The translations under genes were made by a program, and so were the position numbers. 55,884 nucleotides of DNA from Bacillota bacterium (lineage in GTDB: Bacteria > Bacillota > Clostridia > Lachnospirales > Lachnospiraceae): the NCBI GenBank assembly GCA_023414355.1, contig JAEZOB010000029.1:1-55884 (forward strand), read 5' to 3'. Below the pieces are notes generated by a model, which was not told where the DNA came from, searched no databases, and saw nothing but the letters and a program-made list of their open reading frames with translations. This document shows positions 1 to 8,463 of the stretch, piece by piece. Numbering within the stretch: the stretch's first letter is position 1; every line of letters begins with the position of its first letter.

Positions 1-177
1 ACCATTACGATATATCATAATGAAAATCTGTTTTTTTGAAGTGCATAGTGACCAATGGTTACCATGTAACCACTCCAAATTTTTTAGAATTTTCAGGGTT
101 GTTTCACTGTTCAATTATCAAGGTTCAAAATGCCTCTGATGCTTTAGTTTACTGTGTTTCGCAACATCAGCTTGACT

Positions 178-206
178 ATCTTATCACGCATCAGCTTACT
201 TGTCAA
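178..206 (-). promoter_or_regulatory. Strong sigma-A promoter reading off the left edge, possibly for an rRNA operon
   Basis: On the minus strand a TTGACA box (201-206) is followed after exactly 17 bases by TAAGAT (178-183). No protein-coding frame with a ribosome binding site follows before base 1. The transcribed stretch contains the phrase CCTTGATAATTGAACAGTG, which resembles rRNA-operon leaders of clostridia, and a small hairpin (GGTTAC/GTAACC). Because tRNA genes lie just upstream, I infer the leader of an rRNA operon outside the window. The rRNA itself is not seen. Confidence 0.5.
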
Positions 207-268
207 CCACTTTTTCAAATTAATTTTTCTGGTATTTTCAACCAGTAAAACCGTCAAAAAAGTAGAAC

Positions 269-356
269 GGAGAATCAGGGATTTGAACCCTGGCGCCGCT
301 ATTAACGACCTACTCCCTTTCCAGGGGAGCCCCTTCAGCCACTTGGGTAATTCTCC
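269..356 (-). tRNA. tRNA-Ser (anticodon GGA)
   Basis: The reverse complement folds as an 88-nt class II tRNA. The acceptor arms GGAGAAT/ATTCTCC pair, the T loop reads GGTTCAAATCC, and a long variable arm is present as expected for serine. The anticodon stem CTCCC/GGGAG encloses the loop CTGGAAA, giving anticodon GGA. CCA is not encoded. It lies 90 bases downstream of the tRNA-Ser(TGA) gene on the same strand and is probably co-transcribed with it. A T-rich run follows its 3' end. Confidence 0.95.
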
Positions 357-446
357 ATAAGGATGATTATAAATTCAATGTTAAATTACTATCTATATTG
401 TCTAACAATTTTAGAACTACTATATTTAGTCGACTTAACTTGAGAC

Positions 447-531
447 GGAGAGAGTGGGATTCGAACCCACGGTTCCTTGCAGAATCACTGGTTTTCAAGA
501 CCAGCCCCTTAAGCCGCTCGGGCATCTCTCC
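447..531 (-). tRNA. tRNA-Ser (anticodon TGA)
   Basis: An 85-nt class II tRNA on the minus strand. The acceptor arms GGAGAGA/TCTCTCC pair and the T loop reads GGTTCGAATCC. The anticodon stem CTGGT/ACCAG encloses CTTGAAA, giving anticodon TGA, and the variable arm is long as in serine tRNAs. A consensus promoter sits about 16 bases upstream (547-575). Confidence 0.95.
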
Positions 532-546
532 AAACGTCGCTTAGCT

Positions 547-575
547 AGTATATCACCTCAAATATCTTGTGTCAA
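547..575 (-). promoter_or_regulatory. Promoter of the tRNA-Ser pair
   Basis: TTGACA (570-575 on the minus strand), a spacer of exactly 17 bases and TATACT (547-552), placed so that transcription would start just before the tRNA-Ser(TGA) gene. Confidence 0.8.
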
Positions 576-640
576 GAGGTTTTCGATTATTCATAAAAAG
601 AATTGTTTCTCTTTTTGATTCTATTCGTACATCTTGCCGA

Positions 641-1351
641 TTACCGGACGGATAACTGTCTCAAAATCTGCTTGGCAATAACCAGATCCTCCGGTGTAGT
701 TAGCTTCAGGTTATGATAATCTCCCATCACCACGCTTACCTGCTTACCAAGATAAGTCTCATAAACCATTGCATCGTCTGTAACAGTCTTTCCACTCTTC
801 TCTTTCTCCTGATAGAATAGCTCATATGCATTATGTATCGCTTCATATGTAAACGCCTGAGGGGTCTGTGCCGCCCAGAGAGTAGTCCGATCCGGTGTTG
901 CAGTAATGAACCCATTGCTGTCTACCACCTTGATTGTCTCCTTGACGGGAATAGCAAAGATACACGCCTCACATTCTTTTACTTTCCGAATGATCTCTTC
1001 TATACTGTTAACCTCAATAAACGGTCTTGCTCCGTCATGAATAAGGACATACGTCGAAGAATCGCAGTTCTTTAAGGCCTGATAGACAGAATCGTAACGT
1101 TCCTTTCCGCCTTCAATAATTCTTGATACCTTTCTAAAACCATATGCCTTTACAATATGCTCCCGACAGTATTCCACCTGCCCCTCTCCGGTTACCAGAA
1201 TAATCTCATCCACACTGCTTAACTCAAAAGCTCTGAGACAATAATATACCACTGGTTTATCTCTGAGGATTAGAAACTGTTTGGCCACCGGGGAATTCAT
1301 CCTTTTTCCTTGCCCGGCAGCCAATACGATAGCTGTAACCTTATTCATCAT
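641..1351 (-). CDS. ispD: 2-C-methyl-D-erythritol 4-phosphate cytidylyltransferase
   Basis: Transfers CMP from CTP to methylerythritol phosphate in the MEP route to isoprenoids, in the cytosol. The N-terminal nucleotide-binding signature VLAAGQGKRM is followed by an HDGARPF segment typical of IspD, and the length of about 236 residues fits the family. An in-frame TTG at 1369 would overlap tsaD. I prefer the ATG at 1351 because GGGGAAAG lies 8 bases upstream. The gene follows tsaD with a 4-base gap and is probably translated with it. Confidence 0.93.
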   Translation of the reverse strand: MMNKVTAIVLAAGQGKRMNSPVAKQFLILRDKPVVYYCLRAFELSSVDEIILVTGEGQVEYCREHIVKAYGFRKVSRIIEGGKERYDSVYQALKNCDSSTYVLIHDGARPFIEVNSIEEIIRKVKECEACIFAIPVKETIKVVDSNGFITATPDRTTLWAAQTPQAFTYEAIHNAYELFYQEKEKSGKTVTDDAMVYETYLGKQVSVVMGDYHNLKLTTPEDLVIAKQILRQLSVR

Positions 1352-1355
1352 AATA

Positions 1356-2378
1356 CTATCTTTCCCCAATCTTTAAATTCGGTACGGCATTCAGATCAAG
1401 TCCTGCCCTTGCTCCATTTCTGTATTCATAATAAGCAGCTGCCCCGATCATGGCCGCATTGTCAGTACACAATATTTTTGACGGATGGTAGAAGGACAAA
1501 TCATGTTCCTGGCAGGCCTTCCCCATTGCTTCGAGTAGCGAGGAATTGGCTGCCACACCACCGGCAATTGCCACCTGTTTCATATGATAATCCTTGGCTG
1601 CTAACATAGTTCTGCTTACCAGAACATCAATCACTGCTTCCTGAAAGGAGGCTGCGATATCGGCAGGATTGATTTCCTCCTTCTTCATTTCGCAGGAGTT
1701 GATATGATTAAGCACCGCCGACTTCAGACCACTGAAGCTAAAATCATACGGTGCCCCCTCGATCTGTGCTCTCGGAAATGTGATCGCATGCTTATCGCCT
1801 TCTTTAGATAATTTATCTATCTTCGGTCCGCCCGGATAGCCCAAGCCGATAGCTCTCGCAACCTTATCAAATGCCTCGCCTGCAGCATCATCTCTGGTTC
1901 TTCCGATAATTTCATACTTTCCGTAATCCTTAACTAATACCAGATGGGTATGTCCACCGGATACGATCAGGCACAAAAACGGAGGCTCCAGTTCCTTATT
2001 ATCAATGTAATTTGCAGAAACATGTCCTTCGATATGGTGAACTCCAATCAGTGGCTTCTTCGCCGCAAAGCTGATTGCTTTCGCCTCTGCCACCCCGACT
2101 AAAAGTGCACCGACCAGTCCCGGGCCATAGGTTACACCGATTGCATCAATCTGCTTAAGCGTTGTATCCGCTGTAACCAATGCTTCTTCTATCACTTGAT
2201 TAATCTTCTCAATATGCTTTCTTGAAGCGATTTCCGGAACCACTCCCCCATATTCCTTATGTAGTTCAATCTGCGAAAATATGATGTTGGAAAGTACCTC
2301 TCTCCCGTTTTTGATCACTGCTGCAGCAGTCTCATCACAAGAGCTTTCTATCGCTAATATTAATACGTCTTCTGTCAT
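1356..2378 (-). CDS. tsaD: tRNA N6-threonylcarbamoyladenosine transferase TsaD
   Basis: Catalytic subunit of the t6A complex, which transfers threonylcarbamoyl to A37 of ANN-reading tRNAs together with TsaB and TsaE. The start MTEDVLILAIESSCDETAA is the family N-terminus, and the metal-binding HHIEGH pair falls at about His115 and His119. ASKHA-fold glycine motifs follow (SGGHTHLVL, AGGVAANSSL). The ATG at 2378 is chosen over longer frames because GGAG lies 6 bases upstream. The partner genes tsaB and tsaE are 3-4 kb upstream on the same strand, separated by rnz and other genes. Confidence 0.96.
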   Translation of the reverse strand: MTEDVLILAIESSCDETAAAVIKNGREVLSNIIFSQIELHKEYGGVVPEIASRKHIEKINQVIEEALVTADTTLKQIDAIGVTYGPGLVGALLVGVAEAKAISFAAKKPLIGVHHIEGHVSANYIDNKELEPPFLCLIVSGGHTHLVLVKDYGKYEIIGRTRDDAAGEAFDKVARAIGLGYPGGPKIDKLSKEGDKHAITFPRAQIEGAPYDFSFSGLKSAVLNHINSCEMKKEEINPADIAASFQEAVIDVLVSRTMLAAKDYHMKQVAIAGGVAANSSLLEAMGKACQEHDLSFYHPSKILCTDNAAMIGAAAYYEYRNGARAGLDLNAVPNLKIGER

Positions 2379-2502
2379 ATCTATCTCCATTCTTACGAAC
2401 CTATGCAATTGCGTGTGAAAGCACAAACCATCCTTTCCGCCGCAATCAAGCGGTTTTGCTTAATCACATATATTGGAATAAACTTGATAATTAAATTTCA
2501 TC

Positions 2503-3084
2503 TCATTGTTGTTCTGACGGTTCTACCTGCCAGCCAAGGATTTTCCACTTCTTGTTGCTGTCCTGACGAAGCATTACCTTCCAGGTTTCGTTATATTTAT
2601 GTCCCTCCTGGATCGTAAAGGAAATATAATTAATGGAATAGTTTACCCCTTCCATCACACTTTGCTGTTCCTCTTCTTTTCTTACAATAAAGTTCGTGGC
2701 GATGCGTCTGTTATTTTTCTTCCACTCCGCAAGGTCAGTCTTCAAATTGGTCAGATAGGTCTCCTCAGGATTCACAGCCAGAAAATCCTCATCATACAGC
2801 TCTCTGATTTTCAAGGCCAAGGGTTCCATATCTTCATCTGAAATGTTATCATAGAGAGCATTCATCATATCTCCGAACAGCTTGACAACTTCCCTTGGTG
2901 TCTCAGGATAGTAGAGCTCCAAGTCTTTTGCAATCAGCTTTTGTGCTTTTGTCATATTTTCTAAAGAGGTTTCTTCAATCGGCTTCGTGCGGTAATTCCA
3001 ATAAAAATAAAACCCTAATAAAGCAATTGCAAGCAACGACATCACTGCAATGGTTATTGTTGTCCTATTCTTTGCCTTTTTCAT
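2503..3084 (-). CDS. Membrane-anchored unknown protein
   Basis: A 193-residue protein with a positively charged N-terminus (MKKAKNRTT), one hydrophobic segment at about residues 9-29 and an extracytoplasmic remainder. The conserved-looking stretch TPREVVKLFGDMMNALY and a mixed alpha/beta C-terminal half ending in WKILGWQVEP suggest a small NTF2-like or SnoaL-like fold, which is inference only. Similar single-span proteins are common in Lachnospiraceae, but I cannot assign a function. The start has a good AAAGGAGG site. It lies between rnz and tsaD in a likely shared transcript. Confidence 0.8.
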   Translation of the reverse strand: MKKAKNRTTITIAVMSLLAIALLGFYFYWNYRTKPIEETSLENMTKAQKLIAKDLELYYPETPREVVKLFGDMMNALYDNISDEDMEPLALKIRELYDEDFLAVNPEETYLTNLKTDLAEWKKNNRRIATNFIVRKEEEQQSVMEGVNYSINYISFTIQEGHKYNETWKVMLRQDSNKKWKILGWQVEPSEQQ

Positions 3085-3104
3085 ACCGTATCCTCCTTTT
3101 CAAT

Positions 3105-4019
3105 CTACTCATCCTGATCGAATTCAAGGGTAATACTTTTTCGATCCTTTCCGAGTTTTACATTAGAAAATATCTGCCTTGCTTCTCCGATATAATCTTC
3201 CGGTCTGGTCAGGGAGGGGCTATAGTGAGTAAGCCATAATTCATTCACCTCTGCTGCCGCTGCAAGCCTTGCAGCTTCTTTGAAGGTCATATGCTTATAT
3301 TCCTTTGCTTTATTATCCTTATCCTGTTCTCCATACATACCCTCACAGATGAATAAGTCCGAACCTGCTGCATGCTCCGAAATCACCTTAACTGGGCGTG
3401 TATCCGTACAATACGTTAATTTAATGCCTTTTCGTTCCGGTCCAATTACCATATCAGGTGTATAGGTAATATCATCTTCTGTAATCGTTGCCCCCTTCTG
3501 CAGACGGTTCCAGTATTTCTGAGGAACGTTATTCTCCAATGCTCGTTCTGTATAGAATCTTCCTCCGCGCTTAATGGTAATGCTGTAACCATAGCAGATT
3601 ACATTGTGCTTTACTAAAAACGCACGAATCAGATATCCATTCACAGAGATCTCTTCCTCCGGTGAGGATAGTTCGATGAACTTTAATTCAAAGGGCAGCT
3701 CAGGTGCAATAATACGAAGCGCATTCACCACCCGCTCCAGTCCCCTTGGACCGATTAGGGTTACCGGCTCGGTACGGTCAGCGTTTCCCATGGACAACAA
3801 CAATCCAGGTAAGCCGCTGATATGGTCCCCATGGTAATGAGTGAAGCAAATTGTATCAATGGCGTGAAAGCTCCAACCCTTCTCGCGAATGGATATCTGG
3901 GTTCCTTCACCACAATCGATCAAAAGACTGCTACCATTATATCTTGTCATCAGCGCTGTCAGCCATCTGCCGGGCAGAGGCATCATACCGCCGGTTCCTA
4001 ATAAACAAACATCTAACAC
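3105..4019 (-). CDS. rnz: Ribonuclease Z
   Basis: A zinc-dependent endonuclease that trims tRNA 3' trailers. The metallo-beta-lactamase signature THYHGDHISGLPG places metal ligands at about His61, His63, Asp65 and His66. The N-terminal LGTGGMMPLPGRW and the C-terminal LTHYSPSL and YIGEA segments are typical. Its 304 residues match the short bacterial form. The start is GTG with a moderate AAAGG site 11 bases upstream. The location among t6A genes gives a tRNA-maturation cluster. A 28-bp inverted repeat lies upstream. Confidence 0.95.
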   Translation of the reverse strand: MLDVCLLGTGGMMPLPGRWLTALMTRYNGSSLLIDCGEGTQISIREKGWSFHAIDTICFTHYHGDHISGLPGLLLSMGNADRTEPVTLIGPRGLERVVNALRIIAPELPFELKFIELSSPEEEISVNGYLIRAFLVKHNVICYGYSITIKRGGRFYTERALENNVPQKYWNRLQKGATITEDDITYTPDMVIGPERKGIKLTYCTDTRPVKVISEHAAGSDLFICEGMYGEQDKDNKAKEYKHMTFKEAARLAAAAEVNELWLTHYSPSLTRPEDYIGEARQIFSNVKLGKDRKSITLEFDQDE

Positions 4020-4092
4020 TAATTATCAAGCCTTTCTGAAAATCATGCGGACTGTTCTGTTTCTTTCCTGCATAATTTGTTATTTTATCAAA

Positions 4093-4120
4093 GTTTACAC
4101 CTAACATATCAGGTGTATAC
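4093..4120. promoter_or_regulatory. Inverted repeat upstream of rnz, candidate operator
   Basis: Arms GTTTACACCT and AGGTGTATAC match at nine of ten positions around an 8-base centre. The element sits 75-100 bases upstream of the rnz start. The size and spacing suit a dimeric repressor, but I do not recognise the regulator. The rest of 4020-4593 shows no convincing gene. It contains the terminator at 4506-4535 and a shorter inverted repeat, ACCTATT/AATAGGT, near 4154-4179. Confidence 0.4.
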
Positions 4121-4505
4121 GTATATTTTAGCAGTATTATCAATCTTTTGTCTACCTATTTGTTATGATACCAATAGGTCGATACAAAAAGGCAGAAACA
4201 ATTATGTCAAAACAAGATGACAAACCTATCGGTGTCAGCATATCTGTCTCCTCTGTTGCATTTCCGCGAAATTGGTCTATAGTATTGCAACGTTATATCA
4301 GTAAATGTATGCCCCTATTAAAATTATTTACCAGCCTTCTTACTATATATCGGGACCTATTGTCAATTCATGAAGTATTCAATCGCCAGAAATTGTACCT
4401 AAATTTGGATAGATTGAAACCTTTCTCTGAGGTGCGCATCCCAATACGAACTTGTTCGCGTTACGGAGCGTTTTATATAATAGAACGCAATTCCTATTAC
4501 ATAAA

Positions 4506-4535
4506 AGTACTGCCGGATTAATCTCCGGCAGTACT
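4506..4535 (-). terminator. Rho-independent terminator of the rimI-side operon
   Basis: Perfect 12-bp arms (AGTACTGCCGGA/TCCGGCAGTACT) with a 6-base loop, followed on the minus strand by CTTTTATG. It lies 60 bases beyond the stop of the zinc-ribbon-like gene. Confidence 0.75.
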
Positions 4536-4593
4536 AATAATGTTTAATATTGATATTATATCAATTTCATTATGAAAAATGGATTTATCTTAG

Positions 4594-4842
4594 TTACAAA
4601 ACCTCAAGCTTCTTGCGAACCTCAACCGGAATAGCGAAGCTTGCGATTAATTTGTCATAGCATTCTTCACAAAGATTGAAATGATGTACTTCCATGTCGC
4701 GTCCGGAGAAGTACCCCCACTCCTTTGTCGCTTCGAATGCATCCTCTATCAGAATACCATTCTCTTCCTTCAGTAATTTTCCGCAAGAATTACAGTAAAT
4801 CGGAAATTCCCCACTCTTTTTACCGCCATTAATCCTCTTCAC
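4594..4842 (-). CDS. Small zinc-ribbon-like protein of unknown function
   Basis: 82 residues with two CxxC pairs, CNSC at about residues 17-20 and CEEC at about 58-61, which would make one four-cysteine zinc site. There is no membrane segment. The GTG start has GGAGGG 7 bases upstream, which supports real translation. It follows rimI on the same strand and is closed by the terminator at 4506-4535. Small proteins of this pattern occur in clostridia without a known role. A nucleic-acid or protein adaptor role is only a guess. Confidence 0.75.
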   Translation of the reverse strand: MKRINGGKKSGEFPIYCNSCGKLLKEENGILIEDAFEATKEWGYFSGRDMEVHHFNLCEECYDKLIASFAIPVEVRKKLEVL

Positions 4843-4921
4843 GACTTATCCCTCCTGATATGATACATGCATCGCTCTATAGAACATTATAAGACAAACT
4901 TAAGGATTTTTACAGTGGGAA

Positions 4922-5362
4922 TTACTGCATCCTATGCAGCCACATAATGACAGCATCCTCCTTCGGCTTTGAGTAGAAATCCTTTCGTATTCCGGCAGCT
5001 TCAAAGCCCAGAGATTGATACAACGAGATTGCCGCTGTATTAGAAGCCCGTACCTCCAGAGTGAAGGAGATGATACCCCTTTCAGAAAAGCTTTGTATCA
5101 ATGTCTTCAGAAGCTTCTCCCCGATGCCCTGCCTCCTGAATTCCTTCTTTACCGCAACATTATAGATATCTCCTTCTCCCGCTATTCCCCAACAACCGCA
5201 GTATCCTACGACATGACCATCAGTGACAGCAACCAGATAACCGTTCTTCACGTCCAGAAGTGAGCTTCGAAAATCCTCTTCCCGCCAGGGATCAGAAAAG
5301 CTATCCTGTTCTATTGCAATCACTTCAGACAAATCTTCTTCTGTCATACGGCGTATTTCCAT
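4922..5362 (-). CDS. rimI: Ribosomal protein S18-alanine N-acetyltransferase (GNAT)
   Basis: A GNAT-fold acetyltransferase of 146 residues. The acetyl-CoA loop appears as VKKEFRRQGIGEKLL, followed by LEVRASNTAAISLYQSLGF, which is the RimI signature. RimI acetylates the N-terminus of ribosomal protein S18. In Firmicutes it usually sits beside tsaB, as here with a 9-base gap. The start has AGGAGG 7 bases upstream. Confidence 0.9.
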   Translation of the reverse strand: MEIRRMTEEDLSEVIAIEQDSFSDPWREEDFRSSLLDVKNGYLVAVTDGHVVGYCGCWGIAGEGDIYNVAVKKEFRRQGIGEKLLKTLIQSFSERGIISFTLEVRASNTAAISLYQSLGFEAAGIRKDFYSKPKEDAVIMWLHRMQ

Positions 5363-5371
5363 GAATACCTC

Positions 5372-6100
5372 CTATCTATCCTGCTTTTCCTGTAAATCAA
5401 GTGCTTGTCTTTCAGCTCGTTCCCGTTCCGCCTGGGATAACCGTAAATAGACCGGTGCATGACAATCTGCTGTTTCAATCTGTCCCTTCCTGAACATTTC
5501 AATCCCAAGAGCTCCAACTGCTCCCGCCCGCTGTCGGTTCAAGTGAATCGGCGCAAAGGAATAATCGACTTTGGTCTTCTCACGAATGAGTTGTTCATGG
5601 ACCGCTGTACCGTCTCCCAGAAAGACCACTTCCCTGCCGATCCTGTTGATCTCTTCAAGGATTTCCTCCACAGCAACCGCAGTCTGTTCCTTAATCACCC
5701 GGAACTCCTTCCCGGCAAATTCATATAATCCCGTATATACCTGATTCCTTCTGGCATCCATCATCGGGCATAGGACACGTTGCGTTCCATACAGATTATA
5801 TGCCAACCCATCGAGAGTCGGAACCGCAACAATTGGCTTATTTAGCGCAAGGCCGAGTCCTTTTGCTGTGGCCGAACCGATACGTAAGCCCGTAAAAGAA
5901 CCCGGACCGGCAGCAATGGCTATTGCATCCACTTCTTCCAAATTAAGCTCCACCATTTTAACGATCTCATCCAGCATAGGAAGCAATGTCTGGGAATGGG
6001 TCTTTTTATAATTTACTGTGTATTCTGCAAGAACTGCATCTTCGGTTACAATTGCAACAGAAGCCACCAGCCCGGAGCTGTCAAGTGCTAATATTTTCAT
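5372..6100 (-). CDS. tsaB: t6A complex subunit TsaB
   Basis: A 242-residue ASKHA-fold partner that scaffolds TsaD and TsaE in t6A synthesis. The N-terminus MKILALDSSG and the loop AAGPGSFTGLRIG are diagnostic of TsaB (formerly YeaZ). It has no HxxxH metal pair, as expected for the non-catalytic paralogue of TsaD. It overlaps no neighbour and lies 15 bases after tsaE and 9 bases before rimI, as one operon. Confidence 0.95.
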   Translation of the reverse strand: MKILALDSSGLVASVAIVTEDAVLAEYTVNYKKTHSQTLLPMLDEIVKMVELNLEEVDAIAIAAGPGSFTGLRIGSATAKGLGLALNKPIVAVPTLDGLAYNLYGTQRVLCPMMDARRNQVYTGLYEFAGKEFRVIKEQTAVAVEEILEEINRIGREVVFLGDGTAVHEQLIREKTKVDYSFAPIHLNRQRAGAVGALGIEMFRKGQIETADCHAPVYLRLSQAERERAERQALDLQEKQDR

Positions 6101-6115
6101 TCCGTTTACGCCTCA

Positions 6116-6580
6116 TTAAGAATTGAGGCTTTCCTCCCTTCCATTCACTACTGTGATTTCTCGATAATCAAAGCCAAGACTTAAATCCTTTTTTATATTA
6201 ATTCTTGTCCTATCCTTTGGTAACAGTTCCTCAATCAGTTCCGCCCATTCGATCAGACAGACCCCAGTGCCGTAAAAATAATCTTCACAGCCTATCTCCT
6301 CCATCTCGTCGATATCACTGATCCGATAGACATCAAAATGATAGAAGGGTAACCTTCCGTCCGTATATTCCTGTATAATCGTGAAGGTTGGACTATTTAC
6401 TGCTTCCTCCACTCCGAGTCCTTTGGCAAAGCCTTGGGTAAACACAGTCTTACCGACCCCAAGATCGCCACTCAGACAATAAATCTCACCTTTTTTAGCA
6501 TTCAAACCCATCCGATATCCTGTCTGATAGGTATCTTCTGCACTATAACTCTCTATCTTCATCTCATAAATGCCTTTCAT
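6116..6580 (-). CDS. tsaE: t6A complex ATPase TsaE
   Basis: Small P-loop ATPase that drives the TsaBD complex. The Walker A motif GDLGVGKTVF lies at about residue 38, followed by the family motifs SPTFTIIQEY, FYHFDVYR and LIEWAE. Length 154 residues is normal. The ATG at 6580 has AAGGA 7 bases upstream. An internal ATG at 6562 would give the more usual N-terminus, so the true start is uncertain by six codons. First gene of tsaE-tsaB-rimI. Confidence 0.95.
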   Translation of the reverse strand: MKGIYEMKIESYSAEDTYQTGYRMGLNAKKGEIYCLSGDLGVGKTVFTQGFAKGLGVEEAVNSPTFTIIQEYTDGRLPFYHFDVYRISDIDEMEEIGCEDYFYGTGVCLIEWAELIEELLPKDRTRINIKKDLSLGFDYREITVVNGREESLNS

Positions 6581-6642
6581 TCCAATGTCCTTGCTTTCTA
6601 AACGGCATTATATCAGAAATGATTAGAAAAAGATAGTATCCA

Positions 6643-6670
6643 TTGACATAATCCGCCTGTTTGCTATGAT
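6643..6670 (+). promoter_or_regulatory. Promoter of the AraC-GyrI gene
   Basis: TTGACA (6643-6648), a 16-base spacer and TATGAT (6665-6670), about 90 bases upstream of the start codon at 6761. Confidence 0.65.
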
Positions 6671-6760
6671 GAAAGAAAAGATAATTTACTGATAACCGCA
6701 ATTCAAGTCAAGAAGCAAATTACCCTATGTTGTATACTATCGTTACAGGTGGTGAGGTAA

Positions 6761-7669
6761 ATGAGTAATGCAGAGCAAATTAAGACCGTGCAAAAATTAC
6801 AGATGTATATGGAAAATAGTATCTATAAAAGTATCACCCTAAAGGAGTTGGCAGATGTCGCCGGATATTCCCCCTGGCATATGGCCAGGATATTCAAGGA
6901 GCTTACCGGGAAAACTCCCTTTGATTATCTCAGGGGGTTGCGATTGACCAAAGCCGCACTATATCTTCGGGATAATGATGCAAAAATCATCGATGTAGCA
7001 TTGGATTTCGTCTTCGATTCCCACGAAGGCTTCACCAGGGCTTTCTCCAAAGAATTCGGAGTATCTCCGCATCAATACAGCAAGACAACGCCTCCGGTCC
7101 AATTGTTTCTGCCTTATAAGGTTTGTGACCGTAGCCTGAATTTTCATAAGGAGGAAAAGAAAATGGCTGACAAGAATATAACTAAATCCGTATTTGTGCA
7201 AGTAATCGAACGTCCTGCCAGAAAGGTACTGCTAAAGAGAGGTAATAAGGCAACCGAATATTTTGAATATTGCGAAGAGGTGGGCTGTGATGTCTGGGCT
7301 CTTCTGGCTAGTGTAAAAGAAGCTCTCTATGAGCCGATCGGGATGTGGCTACCGAAGCATCTGATCGCACCCGGCACCTCTCAATATGTACAGGGAGTCG
7401 AACTGCCCCTTGATTATTTAAATCTGGTTCCGGAGGGCTATGAGCTGATTACGCTTCCACCCTGTACTATGATGGTTTTCCAGGGCGAGCCCTATGATGA
7501 TGACAATTTCTCGGAGGAAATCGAAGAGGTCTGGGATCATATCGATAAGTTCAATCCCCAGCTATACGGTTATGAGTGGGATACGGAGGCCGCTCCGCGG
7601 TTTCAACTGGAGCCAAGAGGCTACCGCGGTTATATCGAATCCCGCCCGGTGAAGAAAATCTCAAAATAA
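6761..7669 (+). CDS. AraC-type regulator fused to a GyrI-like effector domain
   Basis: 302 residues in two parts. Residues about 8-108 carry two helix-turn-helix units of the AraC/XylS type (SITLKELADVAGYSPWHMAR and the GVSPHQY end). Residues about 128-295 form a GyrI-like SOUL-type ligand pocket (VIERPARKVLLKRG, and FQLEPRGYRGYIESRPVK at the end). Such fusions resemble Rob/BmrR-type sensors of drugs or hydrophobic molecules, so a multidrug or xenobiotic response is plausible. No obvious target gene is adjacent. GGTGAGG lies about 5 bases before the ATG. Confidence 0.9.
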   Translation: MSNAEQIKTVQKLQMYMENSIYKSITLKELADVAGYSPWHMARIFKELTGKTPFDYLRGLRLTKAALYLRDNDAKIIDVALDFVFDSHEGFTRAFSKEFGVSPHQYSKTTPPVQLFLPYKVCDRSLNFHKEEKKMADKNITKSVFVQVIERPARKVLLKRGNKATEYFEYCEEVGCDVWALLASVKEALYEPIGMWLPKHLIAPGTSQYVQGVELPLDYLNLVPEGYELITLPPCTMMVFQGEPYDDDNFSEEIEEVWDHIDKFNPQLYGYEWDTEAAPRFQLEPRGYRGYIESRPVKKISK

Positions 7670-7678
7670 ACAAAAGAT

Positions 7679-7710
7679 GGGCTGTTGTATCATAACAAAT
7701 ACAACAGCCC
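7679..7710. terminator. Bidirectional terminator between the AraC-GyrI gene and ribU
   Basis: Perfect 12-bp arms GGGCTGTTGTAT/ATACAACAGCCC with an 8-base loop. T-rich sequence follows on the minus side (ATCTTTTGTTT), so it can end ribU, which stops at 7727, as well as the plus-strand gene. Confidence 0.8.
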
Positions 7711-7726
7711 TTAAAATCCGGATTAT

Positions 7727-8392
7727 TTATTCGAGGATTCTTCCCTTTAGCATTCTATAGGTTAAGAAGCCGAGGACTGACATTCCGATCCCTTTCAGGA
7801 TATTGAAGGGGGTAATTCCGAGGATCACCAAACCCGCAGCACTCTTTATAGCCGACATATAAGCCGCTGCTGCACCGACTACCACATCCATTCCCCCAAA
7901 CAGCTTCGCATACAGAGGAAGTGTCACGAAATAATTTACTAATGCACCGGCAGCACTAAAGGATATTGTTGCCAAAGTGAAGATAAATACCAGGTATGCC
8001 CCATTCCAACTGTTTTTCTTACTGTTGTCAGCCGATGCTCCTGCATTTTTGATTAGCTTCAGCTTTCTAAGCTTATACAAAGCTCCCACAGGAATAACGA
8101 AAGCACTGCTGATAATGAAATTTGCCAGTTCTCCGACCATCCCTGTAGTGGATGCCGTCAGCGCTTTGATGAGGTTCTTGATCAATTCAACCACCACGCC
8201 TGCAAAGGGTCCGAATTGCAGCGCTGCAATCACAGCCGGAATATCACTGAATTCAATCTCTAAAAATCCCAGAAATTTAAAGGGAAGGTGGAGTAGCATC
8301 AGTACATAGGCTAATGCGGATAAAAGGCTGATGGTAACAAGTTCTCTGGTGTTGATTGTGCTTTTTTGATTTACTACCGTGTTCGTTCTCAT
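7727..8392 (-). CDS. ribU: Riboflavin ECF transporter substrate-binding subunit RibU
   Basis: 221-residue integral membrane S component with about six hydrophobic segments. The early stretch LHLPFKFLGFLEIEFSDIPA and the segment ALQFGPFAGVVVELIKNL are the RibU hallmarks. It binds riboflavin and joins a shared EcfA-EcfA'-EcfT module encoded elsewhere. A hydrophilic loop at about residues 112-125 separates two halves. An FMN riboswitch with its terminator precedes the gene, which confirms the substrate by context. AAAGGAGA lies 8 bases before the ATG. Confidence 0.95.
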   Translation of the reverse strand: MRTNTVVNQKSTINTRELVTISLLSALAYVLMLLHLPFKFLGFLEIEFSDIPAVIAALQFGPFAGVVVELIKNLIKALTASTTGMVGELANFIISSAFVIPVGALYKLRKLKLIKNAGASADNSKKNSWNGAYLVFIFTLATISFSAAGALVNYFVTLPLYAKLFGGMDVVVGAAAAYMSAIKSAAGLVILGITPFNILKGIGMSVLGFLTYRMLKGRILE

Positions 8393-8463
8393 ATGATTCT
8401 CTCCTTTTAATTCAAAGGAAAAATTCTCGGTTATGCAGATATTTCACGAAGTACATAATAAAA

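Noticed and set aside
4448..4460. A LexA-like box (GAAC/GTTC) in the rnz upstream region
   Set aside because: Only two bases separate the half-sites, whereas Firmicute SOS boxes have four.
4165..4521. A 118-codon plus-strand open frame in the rnz upstream region
   Set aside because: No ribosome binding site, low-complexity composition, no recognisable family, and its end lies inside the terminator hairpin at 4506-4535.
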